A DNA stretch of 64,000 bases from positions 1 through 64,000 of the forward strand of contig NZ_JACHYJ010000002.1 of NCBI RefSeq assembly GCF_014192745.1. The letters run 5' to 3'. The position numbers and the translations under genes are program-made. Shown here piece by piece: positions 19,152 to 26,924 of this stretch (the first letter of the stretch is position 1; every line of letters begins with the position of its first letter). The DNA comes from Luteimonas sp. RC10 (GTDB lineage: Bacteria > Pseudomonadota > Gammaproteobacteria > Xanthomonadales > Xanthomonadaceae). Below the pieces are notes generated by a model. The model saw only the letters and a program-made list of their open reading frames with translations. It was not told the DNA's origin and did not search any database.

Positions 19152-19537
19152 GCCGCACCCCGCAGGCCGAAGAACCAGATGATGCCGGTGATCAGAAAGC
19201 CGACCACGAACACCGCGTAGCCCGAGGCATAGGCCTTGGGAATCTCGAAGCCCCAGCCCGCATCCCACAGCAGGTGGCGGATGCCGTTGAGCAGGTGGTA
19301 GATCAACGCCAGCGTGAAGCCGAACAGGAAGATCAGCCCCATCGGCGAGGCCCACTGCCGGGAGGCGAACTCGTAGGCTTCGCCGCCTGCGGCGATGGAC
19401 ATCAGCCACCACACCAGGGAAATGCCACCCACCGCCAAGGACACGCCGGTGATGCGGTGGAGGATGGACATGGTCGAGGTCATCTGTGGTCGATAGACCT
19501 GCAGATGCGGCGACAGAGGACGGTTGGGATGTGCCAT
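19148..19537 (-). CDS. sdhC: Succinate dehydrogenase cytochrome b556 subunit
   Basis: First structural gene of the sdhCDAB operon: 129 residues with three helices. The start ATG at 19537 precedes the family-typical PNRPLSPHLQVYRPQMTSTMSILHRITGV, with GAGGAG about 10 bases upstream; SxxHRxTG is the quinone/heme signature and YHLLNGIRHLLWD holds the heme-ligand histidine. An upstream in-frame extension to 19687 has no family sequence and was not used. Confidence 0.94.
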   Translation of the reverse strand: MAHPNRPLSPHLQVYRPQMTSTMSILHRITGVSLAVGGISLVWWLMSIAAGGEAYEFASRQWASPMGLIFLFGFTLALIYHLLNGIRHLLWDAGWGFEIPKAYASGYAVFVVGFLITGIIWFFGLRGAA

Positions 19538-19622
19538 CGCTGGCTGGTCTCCTCGCTGGCGGCGTCGCGCCGCGTGGCTGGTGGTACACAGGGCCGCTCG
19601 CGCCGACGCGATGCGGCGGCGA

Positions 19623-19796
19623 TCAGAAATCGATGCAGCGGCCGTTCTTTTCCCAGTCGCCGTAACGGGTGGGATCGAGACCGTCACGGCCCCCGATCTC
19701 GACCGCTGGCTCCGGCTCGGATGCCGGAACAGGCGTGACCGCCGGTTCCGACCGCGGCGTTGCCGCGTCGTCGCCTATGATGTCCGGGGTGATCAT
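19623..19796 (-). CDS. SdhAF4/DUF1674-type succinate dehydrogenase assembly factor
   Basis: A 57-residue protein easily missed by gene callers. Its C-terminus DPTRYGDWEKNGRCIDF is the diagnostic DUF1674 ending; the eukaryotic member SDHAF4 binds flavinylated SdhA before it joins SdhB. The N-terminal 35 residues are low-complexity (Pro/Glu/Ala). It starts at ATG 19796, 85 bases before sdhC in the same direction, and diverges from ygfZ with only 25 bases between starts. Role in this bacterium is inferred from family and location. Confidence 0.88.
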   Translation of the reverse strand: MITPDIIGDDAATPRSEPAVTPVPASEPEPAVEIGGRDGLDPTRYGDWEKNGRCIDF

Positions 19797-19821
19797 TCGT
19801 TCAATTTTAGTTCCCACACCC

Positions 19822-20709
19822 ATGGTAAACAAGCCACATCCCCTGCCCGACGCGGATTTCGCCCTTTCCGGCCTGCATGTGCTGCGGCTGTCGGGCCGCG
19901 ATGCGCTCGCATTCGCGCAGGCCCAGTTCATGAACGACGTGTCCACGCTCGCCGACGGCCAGTGGCAATGGAGCGGTTGGCTGACGCCCAAGGGCCGCCT
20001 CATCGCGCTGTTCGCGCTGCTGCGTCGTGACGCGCAGACGCTTGACCTGGTCCTACACGACGCGGACCCGACCCTGTTCGCCGATGCGCTGAAACGATTC
20101 GTATTCCGCAGCAAGGTCGCGATCGTGATGGCCGGCACGCCCGTCACCGGCCGGTTCGCCGCGCCGGTGGCTGCGCGCGGCGCCCAGGCCGCATTCGATG
20201 GCCAGACGGTGGAACTGGACCTGGGCGTACCGTCGCAACCGCGCACCTTGTGCCTGCAGCCAGACGCGCCGGATACGACCACGACGACTGCAGCCGATGC
20301 CGCGCCGCAGCCCGATGTCGAGGCCGATGCGTACTGGCACGCGATCGACCTGGCGCACGGGCTGCCGCGACTGGCCGCCAGCGAGTTTGACCGCTGGACG
20401 CCGCAGCAACTCTCGCTCGACCGCCTGCAGGCCTACAGCGTCAAGAAAGGCTGCTACCCGGGCCAGGAGATCGTGGCGCGGACGCATTTCCTGGGCCAGA
20501 GCAAACGTGGCCTGGTCGCGCTGCACGGTGCCCACACCGCACAGGCCGGGCAGGACGTCGCCGCCGACGGCGCGCCGGTCGGCCGGATCGTCGCAGTCTC
20601 AACGCAGGTCCAGCTTGCGGTGCTGCCGCTGGATCTGGGACCTGCGTCACTGGTCGTCGATGCGCATCCGGTGACCACCGTCGCACTCCACGACGGCCTG
20701 GCGCGCTGA
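19822..20709 (+). CDS. ygfZ: YgfZ/GcvT-domain folate-binding protein
   Basis: Tetrahydrofolate-dependent protein needed for maturation or repair of certain Fe-S enzymes. The 295-residue protein has the GcvT fold and the diagnostic YgfZ signature KGCYPGQEIVARTHFLG (about 209-225). Chosen start ATG 19822 gives the usual beginning; the open frame further upstream overlaps sdhAF4 on the other strand. Divergence from the sdh assembly block, whose SdhB carries three Fe-S clusters, fits its role. Confidence 0.92.
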   Translation: MVNKPHPLPDADFALSGLHVLRLSGRDALAFAQAQFMNDVSTLADGQWQWSGWLTPKGRLIALFALLRRDAQTLDLVLHDADPTLFADALKRFVFRSKVAIVMAGTPVTGRFAAPVAARGAQAAFDGQTVELDLGVPSQPRTLCLQPDAPDTTTTTAADAAPQPDVEADAYWHAIDLAHGLPRLAASEFDRWTPQQLSLDRLQAYSVKKGCYPGQEIVARTHFLGQSKRGLVALHGAHTAQAGQDVAADGAPVGRIVAVSTQVQLAVLPLDLGPASLVVDAHPVTTVALHDGLAR

Positions 20710-20809
20710 ATGATCTGCCCGCTTTTTGCTTCTATCCGCTTACCGGCGCAACGCACTGAGGCAAAGGCCCCGTCTTCTTCCATCCGAAGCCAGAGTCCAT
20801 AGGTCTGCA

Positions 20810-21088
20810 GCAGCGGACTGACGGCCGGTGGCCGCGTCAAGCGCGCCATGGGTGAGTCCGCTCTGCTTGCGTGGCATGCCGCGCGGGTGGACGAACGCCC
20901 GGTGCGCGGCACCGGGCCGGACCGCTCCGCACCGCGGAGCGGGCGCGCACCCGAGTCAGGACAGGGTGAGCATGGATGGCTTGCGCGGCATGCCGCGCAG
21001 CCATGCGAACGCCACGCGTGCTTCGCGTGGCCGGACCGCGAGCGGTCCTGACCGAGGGAAGAGCGGCTTCCGGCTGACAGGCCGCTGC
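20810..21088 (+). repeat. Structured dispersed repeat, copy A (long form)
   Basis: The 555 bases between ygfZ and the next gene hold this 279-base element and nothing else recognised. The left end GCAGCGGACTGACGGCCGG and right end CCGGCTGACAGGCCGCTGC are imperfect inverted repeats. Inside, CCCGGTGC/GCACCGGG forms a hairpin that is CCCGGCGC/GCGCCGGG in copy B (compensatory). The core stem GTCAGGAC/GTCCTGAC is split here by about 70 bases carrying further hairpins (GCCACGCG/CGCGTGGC, GGACCGC/GCGGTCC). The right flank ATCCGAA is shared with the other copies. Another CCATCCGAAG at 20780 may be a remnant of an older copy. Confidence 0.88.
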
Positions 21089-21264
21089 CTATCCGAAATG
21101 GGATTCCCATCCCGCACGTCGGAGAAGCCTCCCCCTTTTCATGCCATGTGCGGCTGCTATGCTCGGCCGCTGACAGGGCGCGCAAGCGCTGGGGAATGTC
21201 GAGGCAGTCGCCGGACCGGCTGCGGTCCGGTGGCAGGGGAACTGGAAAGCTCAAAGGGAATGTC

Positions 21265-21768
21265 ATGAAGCGCACTATCTTGTCCGCGGCCTTCGCCGCG
21301 TCCGTCGTTTCGCTCGCATTGGCGGCCTGCTCGTCCACACCCGACGCGCAGGCACCGGCACCGCAGCCGCCCGCACCATCGAGCGCCTTCATCGAAAAGC
21401 TCGATGCAGACGGCCTGTTCGCATTCGGCAAGGCCGGCATCCACGACCTCAGCCCCGACGGGCGGGCCGCGCTCGATGCGATCGCCGCCCGGCTCTCGGG
21501 CAGCGCGCACCAACTGGACATCGTCCACGTCATCGGCCACAGCGACCGCATCGGCAACGCCAAGGGCAATCTGCGGCTGTCCAACCAGCGGGCCGAAGCG
21601 GTGCGCGCGTATCTGATCGAGCACGGCGTGCCGGCCGACCGGATCACCGCGGTCGGGCGCGGCGACGTGGAGCCGGTGGTCGAATGCCGCAGCGAGCGCG
21701 GTCAGGCCCTGATCGATTGCCTGGCACCGAACCGCCGCGTCGAGGTTCGGGCCCGCTTCACCGACTGA
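21265..21768 (+). CDS. OmpA-family outer-membrane lipoprotein
   Basis: A 167-residue lipoprotein: signal peptide with lipobox LALAAC (Cys22), a Pro/Ala linker, then an OmpA C-terminal peptidoglycan-binding domain (about 45-165). Seen: TSPDGRAALDAIA-like start, HVIGHSDRIGNAKGNLRLSNQRAEAVRAYL and RVEVRARF. Such proteins tether the outer membrane to peptidoglycan by binding diaminopimelate. It starts 177 bases after repeat copy A and is followed by a strong terminator. Confidence 0.88.
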   Translation: MKRTILSAAFAASVVSLALAACSSTPDAQAPAPQPPAPSSAFIEKLDADGLFAFGKAGIHDLSPDGRAALDAIAARLSGSAHQLDIVHVIGHSDRIGNAKGNLRLSNQRAEAVRAYLIEHGVPADRITAVGRGDVEPVVECRSERGQALIDCLAPNRRVEVRARFTD

Positions 21769-21792
21769 TCCAACGCCCCGTATCAGCCGAAG

Positions 21793-21819
21793 GGCCGGCG
21801 CGTTGCGCCGGCCTTTTTT
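21793..21819 (+). terminator. Rho-independent terminator after the OmpA lipoprotein gene
   Basis: Perfect stem GGCCGGCGC, loop GTT, stem GCGCCGGCC, followed by six T (21814-21819). Confidence 0.92.
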
Positions 21820-21823
21820 AGGA

Positions 21824-24094
21824 TCAGGCCATCGCCGATGCGGCGGCGACGATGTCCGCCTCCGATGGAATCACCAGGAATGCGGCCCCGGCCAGCGGCG
21901 TGAACGTGTCGGCCCCGACCACCCGGCGCAGCGGCCGGTCGCCGAAGCCCGCCTCGGTGATCGCGGTCACGATGCCCTCGCCCACGCCGGCACTGCGCCG
22001 CCCCTCGTCGACCACCAACACCCGGTCGCATTCGGCCACGTGCCGGGCGATCGCGCCTTCGTTGAGCGGCAACAGCCAGCGCAGGTCGACCACGCGCACG
22101 CGCCAGCCGCGCTCGGCCTCGATCGTGCGTGCCGCACGCAGGCTCATCGGCACACCATTGCCGAACGTCAGCACCAGCAGATCGGTTGCCTCGGGTGCGT
22201 ACACCCGTTCCTCGCCGAACGCCATCGCCTGGTCCGGCGGCGGATACGCGGTCAGCCAGCCGCCGTCGCCGGGCTCGTAAAGATCCTTGGTCATGTACAG
22301 CGCGATCGGCTCGAGGAACGCGCAGACCCGGCCGTCGACCTTCGCCAGCGCGGCCAGCGTGCGCAGCATCGTCGCCGCGTCATCGCCGCGCGACGGGCAG
22401 CCGACAACCAGGCCCGGGATGTCGCGCAGTGCGGTGATCGAATTGTCGTTGTGGAAGTGACCGCCGAAGCCGCGCTGATACCCCAGCGAGGCGATGCGCA
22501 TGACCATCGGGTTGCGGTACTGGCCGTTGCTGAAGAACTGCAGGCTCGCCGCCTCGCCGCGGATCTGGTCGCCGGCGTTGTGGAAGTACGCCAGATACTG
22601 GATCTCGGGCAGCGGCAGCAGACCCATGTTGGCGTAGCCCTGCGCCAGCCCGAGCACGATCGTCTCGTCGAGCAGCGTGTTGAACACCCGGCGCGGGCCG
22701 AATGCCTTCTGAAGGCCCTTGGTGACGGTGTACACGCCGCCCTTCTGCGCCACGTCCTCGCCGAACAGCAGCGCTTCGGGATACTTGGCGAACAGGTCGT
22801 GCAATGCCTGGTTGATCTGGATCGCCAGGTGCCGCGGCGGCTGCGTCTCGGGCAGCTTGGCCTCGCCGCCGAACACGCCCGGGCGCGCGGCGGCGTGCTC
22901 ATACCGCGTGGCCTCGGCCTGGACCTGGGCCGGCGAATACGGGGCCAACGGCTGCATGACCTCGGCCAGAGTCTCCAGCCGCGGCCGGCTGTCGGCGTCG
23001 TGCGCAGCCGCGAAGCAGCGCGCGCGCGTGTCCTCGTACAGTGCCAGCAGCGCATCGGCGCTCATCAGCCCCGACTCGAGTGCGATCGCGGCCGAACGCA
23101 GCAAGGGATCGGTGGCCTCGACCGCGCACAGTTCCTCGAGCGAGCGCCACTCGATCTCGAAGTCGGTTCCCGCATGGCCCATGATCCGGGTCGTGCGCAG
23201 GTGCAGGAAGGTCGGCCTGCGCGTGCGCCGGCAGTGCGCCACCGCGCGCTCGACCTCGCCGTAGCCCGAGGCCAGGTCCAGGCCGTCGGCGGCGAAGTAG
23301 TCCAGATCGGGGCGCTGAGCGAAGTTGCGCGCGATCCAGCCGTCCGGGGTCTTGACCGAAATGCCGATGCCGTTGTCCTCGCAGACGAACAGCACCGGCG
23401 CGGGAAGCTTCTGGTAGGCGGTCCAGGCTGCGGCGTTGAAGGCGGTCTGCGCGGTCGCGTGGTTGCTCGATGCATCGCCGAACGAGCACACGACGATGCT
23501 GTCGTCGGGCACCGGCAGCGCATGGCCGATGCGCCGTGCCTGCTCGATCGCGACCGCGGTGCCGAAGGCCTTGGGCAGATGCGAGGCGATGGTCGAGGTC
23601 TGCGGCAGCACCCACAGCGGCTTGCTGCCCCAGACCTTGTGGCGGCCGCCACTGGCGGGATCTTCGCGGCTGGCCGCGAACGACAGCGCCGAGTCCATCA
23701 CCGGATCCATTCCGGGCAGCTTGCGGAAGCGCTCGGCCATGAAGCCGCCGCTGCGGTAATGCAAGAACGCCGGATCGGTATGCCGGGTCAGGCGCGCGAC
23801 CATCGCATTGCCCTCGTGGCCACTGGACCCGATCGTGTAGAAGACCTTGTTCTGCACGCGCAGTACGCGCGCCATCAGGTCCAGGTGTCGGCTGATCAGC
23901 TGCGATTCCAGCAGTTCGACAAACCCGCGTGCATCCAGCGCACTGCCGGGCAGCACGGCGTCGGCATCGGCCGGACGTGCCTGCACTGGGCCACGCCAGT
24001 CACGGACGAATTGCTGGAAGTTCGCGTCGCAGATCTCGGCGCGGTTGAGGCCCTTCATGCGGGCGGGAATCGGGTTCGGGACGGTGGCGAACAT
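21824..24094 (-). CDS. Fused alpha+beta E1 component of a 2-oxoacid dehydrogenase
   Basis: Thiamine-diphosphate enzyme decarboxylating a 2-oxoacid (pyruvate- or branched-chain type). The 756 residues join an E1-alpha domain (about 1-390; ThDP/Mg loop FGDASSNHATAQTAFNAAAW) to an E1-beta domain (about 420-756; LLFGEDVAQKGGVYTVTKGL, the beta start, and ending GADTFTPLAG). In most bacteria these are two genes. Start ATG 24094 (MFATVPNPIPARMKG) was chosen; upstream open frame overlaps the GST gene. No E2 or E3 gene is in the window, so the complex it feeds is unknown. It is the last gene of a minus-strand run from 25313. Confidence 0.85.
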   Translation of the reverse strand: MFATVPNPIPARMKGLNRAEICDANFQQFVRDWRGPVQARPADADAVLPGSALDARGFVELLESQLISRHLDLMARVLRVQNKVFYTIGSSGHEGNAMVARLTRHTDPAFLHYRSGGFMAERFRKLPGMDPVMDSALSFAASREDPASGGRHKVWGSKPLWVLPQTSTIASHLPKAFGTAVAIEQARRIGHALPVPDDSIVVCSFGDASSNHATAQTAFNAAAWTAYQKLPAPVLFVCEDNGIGISVKTPDGWIARNFAQRPDLDYFAADGLDLASGYGEVERAVAHCRRTRRPTFLHLRTTRIMGHAGTDFEIEWRSLEELCAVEATDPLLRSAAIALESGLMSADALLALYEDTRARCFAAAHDADSRPRLETLAEVMQPLAPYSPAQVQAEATRYEHAAARPGVFGGEAKLPETQPPRHLAIQINQALHDLFAKYPEALLFGEDVAQKGGVYTVTKGLQKAFGPRRVFNTLLDETIVLGLAQGYANMGLLPLPEIQYLAYFHNAGDQIRGEAASLQFFSNGQYRNPMVMRIASLGYQRGFGGHFHNDNSITALRDIPGLVVGCPSRGDDAATMLRTLAALAKVDGRVCAFLEPIALYMTKDLYEPGDGGWLTAYPPPDQAMAFGEERVYAPEATDLLVLTFGNGVPMSLRAARTIEAERGWRVRVVDLRWLLPLNEGAIARHVAECDRVLVVDEGRRSAGVGEGIVTAITEAGFGDRPLRRVVGADTFTPLAGAAFLVIPSEADIVAAASAMA

Positions 24095-24105
24095 GCGGTC
24101 GGGAC

Positions 24106-24750
24106 CTACTGGCGGGATGCCGCGATCAGCGCGGCGTGTTCGGGCGCGGGTGCCGGCATGGCAACGAACCGCGGCGTCGCGCGCACGCGGGCCAGCCAGT
24201 CGCGCAGCGCCGGGTACGGCGACAGGTCGAATCCCCCGTCGCCGGCGGCATCGGTGTAAGGGAACAGGGCGATATCGGCAATGCCATAGCGCGGGCCGGT
24301 GAACCACGGATGCGCCGACAGGTGCGTCTCCATCACCGCCAGGGCCTGCGCGCCGCGTTCGTGCAGGCGCGGCAGTTCGGCGCGGCGCGGCGAATCGAGC
24401 GGCGTCCAACCACAGATGAAGCGAGCAACGGCGAGACAGGGTTCGTGACTGTACTGCTCGAAGAACATCCACGACAGCGCCTGTGCCCGCTGCCAGGCAG
24501 CGTCCGGCACGAACTCACTGCCCTCCGCCAGCCAGTGCAGGATCGCGTTCGACTCCACCAGCACGCGGCCGTCGTCGAGTTCCAGCATCGGCACCTTGCC
24601 GTTGGGATTCTTGGCGAGATAATCCGGGGTGCGGGTCGCGCCGCGGCTACTGTCGGTCTCGATCCAGCGATACGGACGGCCGAGCTGTTCGAGCAGCAGC
24701 CGCAGCTTGTGGCAATTGCCCGATGGCGAGTAGCCGTAGATCGCGGTCAT
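24106..24750 (-). CDS. Glutathione S-transferase family protein
   Basis: A 214-residue cytosolic GST. The N-terminal thioredoxin fold (about 1-78) contains YSPSGNCHKLRLLLEQLG with a cysteine/serine site, NPNGKVPMLE with the cis-Pro, and the glutathione-binding ESNAILHWLAEG. The C-terminal helical domain has FTGPRYGIADIALFPYT, the conserved N-capping box. The substrate is unknown. Its ATG overlaps the end of the GNAT gene by 4 bases, and it ends 11 bases before the E1 start. Confidence 0.88.
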   Translation of the reverse strand: MTAIYGYSPSGNCHKLRLLLEQLGRPYRWIETDSSRGATRTPDYLAKNPNGKVPMLELDDGRVLVESNAILHWLAEGSEFVPDAAWQRAQALSWMFFEQYSHEPCLAVARFICGWTPLDSPRRAELPRLHERGAQALAVMETHLSAHPWFTGPRYGIADIALFPYTDAAGDGGFDLSPYPALRDWLARVRATPRFVAMPAPAPEHAALIAASRQ

Positions 24751-25313
24751 GCAAAGCGCTTTCGGTGCTCGTGCCATTGCGCGCGCGTCTGGCCCCAGAT
24801 CTCGATCGGGTGGTCCTCGAACGGGGCCGGGAGCCGGCCCGGCCCGCGGCAGACAGCGCCCAGCCGCCGGGCGACATTCTGCGACGCCAGGTTCGCCGGA
24901 TCGATGCAGTGGATGATGTCGTCCCAGTGCAGTGCCTCGAATGCCCAGTCGATGGCGGCGACCGCCGCTTCCGCGGCATAGCCCTGGCCCCAGGCATCGG
25001 GATGGAACGCGTAGCCGATCTCGTTGCCCGGCCAGCCCTCCGGACGCCAGGGCCCGAGTTGGCCGAGCCAGCGCCCGCCCGCCCGCTCGAGGACCGAGAA
25101 CATGCCGAAGCCCTGCAGCAACCAGGCGCCGGGCTGCTGCAGGAACTTGCGCCATGCGGCCGCGCGCGGCTGGCAACCGCCGATGTAGCGTGCCGCGTTC
25201 TCGTCGGCCAGCAGTTCGGCGTAGCGGTCGAAATCCTCGGCCTTGGGCAGGCGCAGGATCAGGCGTTCGGTTTCGAGGATCGGCGCGGCAGCGGATGACG
25301 GCATCGTGGGCAT
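24747..25313 (-). CDS. GNAT N-acetyltransferase, RimJ/RimL type
   Basis: A 188-residue acetyl-CoA-dependent acetyltransferase. The opening ETERLILRLPKAEDFDRYAEL is the usual RimJ/RimL start; the acetyl-CoA-binding core is GYAFHPDAWGQGYAAEAAVAAIDWAFE and NLASQNVARRLGAV the C-terminal part. The acceptor is not predictable. It is coupled to the GST gene by a 4-base overlap. Confidence 0.85.
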   Translation of the reverse strand: MPTMPSSAAAPILETERLILRLPKAEDFDRYAELLADENAARYIGGCQPRAAAWRKFLQQPGAWLLQGFGMFSVLERAGGRWLGQLGPWRPEGWPGNEIGYAFHPDAWGQGYAAEAAVAAIDWAFEALHWDDIIHCIDPANLASQNVARRLGAVCRGPGRLPAPFEDHPIEIWGQTRAQWHEHRKRFA

Positions 25314-25323
25314 TGTGCAGGTC

Positions 25324-25635
25324 TCAAAGACTGCCGGCCTTCTCGATCACGAGGATGCGCGCCTCGCCGATCGGATGGGCGACATGCGCGTCGCCCGGCC
25401 CGGCATGGAACAGGTCGCCGGCTTCCAGCACGACCGCGTGTTCGGCCTCGCCCTGGCGATAGCGCATCTCCACACGGCCGTCGAGCACGGCGAAGACTTC
25501 CTCGCCGTCGTTGACATGCCACTGGTAGGGACGATCGGTCCAGTGCAGACGGACGGTGGCGCCCTCGATGGCGGCGACATCCAATGCGCCCCACGCGCTG
25601 TCGGCGGTGAACTCGCGCGATCGAATCGTGCGCAT
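25324..25635 (-). CDS. Small cupin-domain protein
   Basis: A 103-residue single cupin barrel. Motif 1 is represented by WHVNDGEEVFAVLDGRVEM and motif 2 by LEAGDLFHAGPGDAHVAHPIG, supplying His and Glu ligands for a metal. Start ATG 25635 is 2 bases after the stop of the acyl-CoA dehydrogenase, so they are co-transcribed. Catalytic or binding role is unknown. Confidence 0.8.
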   Translation of the reverse strand: MRTIRSREFTADSAWGALDVAAIEGATVRLHWTDRPYQWHVNDGEEVFAVLDGRVEMRYRQGEAEHAVVLEAGDLFHAGPGDAHVAHPIGEARILVIEKAGSL

Positions 25636-25637
25636 GG

Positions 25638-26801
25638 TCAGAACGCGTTGATACCCGTCAACTCGCGCCCCACAACGAGCTGGTGCACGGTCTCGGTGCC
25701 TTCGTAGGTGATGACCGACTCGAGGTTGAGCGCATGACGGATCGGCGAGTGCTCGGTCGTGATGCCGGCGCCGCCCAGCAGATCGCGCGCTTCGCGGGCG
25801 ATGTCGATCGCCATGCGGCAATTGTTCCACTTCGCCAGCGAAACCTGGGTCGGCTGCATCTTGCCGGCATCCTTCAGACGGCCGAGCTGCAACGACAGCA
25901 ACTGCGCGCTGGTGATCCGGCGCGCCCAGTCGGCAAGCTTGATCTGCGCGCTCTGGGTCGCGGCCACCGGGCGATCGAACAGGATGCGTTCCTTGGAATA
26001 CCCCAGCGCCTCGTCCAGGCACGCGATCGCCGCGCCGATCGGCCCCCAGGTGATGCCGTAGCGCGCCTGGGTCAGGCAGCCCAGCGGGCCCTTGAGTCCC
26101 TTGACGTTCGGCAGGCGGTTGGCATCGGGCACGCGCACATCGTCGAAGTACAGCGCGCTGGTGACCGAGGCACGCAGGCTCATCTTGTGCTTGATCTCCT
26201 GCGCCGTGAAGCCGGCGAAGTCCTTCTCCACGACGAAGCCCTGGATGCCGTCGTCGGTCTTCGCCCAGACGATCGCGATGTCGGCCAGGTTGCCGTTGGT
26301 GATCCACATCTTGGCGCCGTTGAGGATCCAGTCGCCGCCATCGCGGCGCGCATGGGTCTTCATGTTCGCCGGGTCCGAGCCGCCGTGGGGCTCGGTCAGG
26401 CCAAAGCAACCGATGACCCGGCCGGCCGCCATGTCGGGCAGCCAGCGGCGGCGCTGTTCCTCGCTGCCGTAGGCATAGATCGGATACATGCACAGCGAGG
26501 ATTGCACGCTGGCAAAGCTGCGCAGGCCGCTGTCGCCGCGCTCGAGTTCCTGGCAGATCAGGCCGTAGCTGACCGCGTTGAGGCCCGCGCAGCCGTACTC
26601 GGTCGGCAGCGTGGCGCCGAGCAGGCCGAGTTCGGCCATCTCGGGAATCAGTTCGGTCGGAAACCGCGCCTCGTCGAAGCAGGCGCCGATGATCGGCAGC
26701 ACACGCTCGTCGGTGAAGCGGGCGACGGCGTCCTGGACCGCGCGCTCGTCTTCATCGAGCAGCGAACGCACGTCGTACAGATCGTAGGGATGCAGGGCCA
26801 T
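25638..26801 (-). CDS. gcdH: Glutaryl-CoA dehydrogenase
   Basis: FAD enzyme converting glutaryl-CoA to crotonyl-CoA, the late step of lysine/tryptophan breakdown. The 387 residues fit the GCDH subfamily: GCFGLTEPHGGSDP (GCDH-type flavin/substrate loop), the strand KMWITNGNLADIAIVWAKT, and the catalytic glutamate in SVITYEGTETVHQLVVGRELTG. Start ATG 26801 (ALHPYDLYDV) is the family beginning. With the piperideine-6-carboxylate dehydrogenase at 8131 this suggests an aminoadipate-type lysine degradation route. Confidence 0.9.
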   Translation of the reverse strand: MALHPYDLYDVRSLLDEDERAVQDAVARFTDERVLPIIGACFDEARFPTELIPEMAELGLLGATLPTEYGCAGLNAVSYGLICQELERGDSGLRSFASVQSSLCMYPIYAYGSEEQRRRWLPDMAAGRVIGCFGLTEPHGGSDPANMKTHARRDGGDWILNGAKMWITNGNLADIAIVWAKTDDGIQGFVVEKDFAGFTAQEIKHKMSLRASVTSALYFDDVRVPDANRLPNVKGLKGPLGCLTQARYGITWGPIGAAIACLDEALGYSKERILFDRPVAATQSAQIKLADWARRITSAQLLSLQLGRLKDAGKMQPTQVSLAKWNNCRMAIDIAREARDLLGGAGITTEHSPIRHALNLESVITYEGTETVHQLVVGRELTGINAF

Positions 26802-26869
26802 GGCGGTCCGGTCTGGGCGGGATGCCGGCCATTGTAGCGATCCGCGCGCCGGCGTCGTCGGGGCCTCAC

Positions 26870-26902
26870 GCAGGAAGGCCGGCAATGTGCCGGCCTTCCT
26901 GC
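26870..26902 (-). terminator. Long perfect hairpin, probable terminator of the glycine-zipper gene
   Basis: A 15-bp perfect stem (GCAGGAAGGCCGGCA and its complement) closes a 3-base loop, 22 bases past the stop at 26925. No T-run follows, so it may instead act in mRNA stability or attenuate transcription into gcdH. Confidence 0.6.
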
Positions 26903-26924
26903 AAGATAGCGATGGCGCGGTTGC

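Noticed and set aside
20810-21088. REP/BIME elements of a RAYT transposase system.
   Set aside because: No conserved GTAG tetranucleotide beside the hairpins and no RAYT gene in the window; size and modularity differ. A MITE origin is not excluded.
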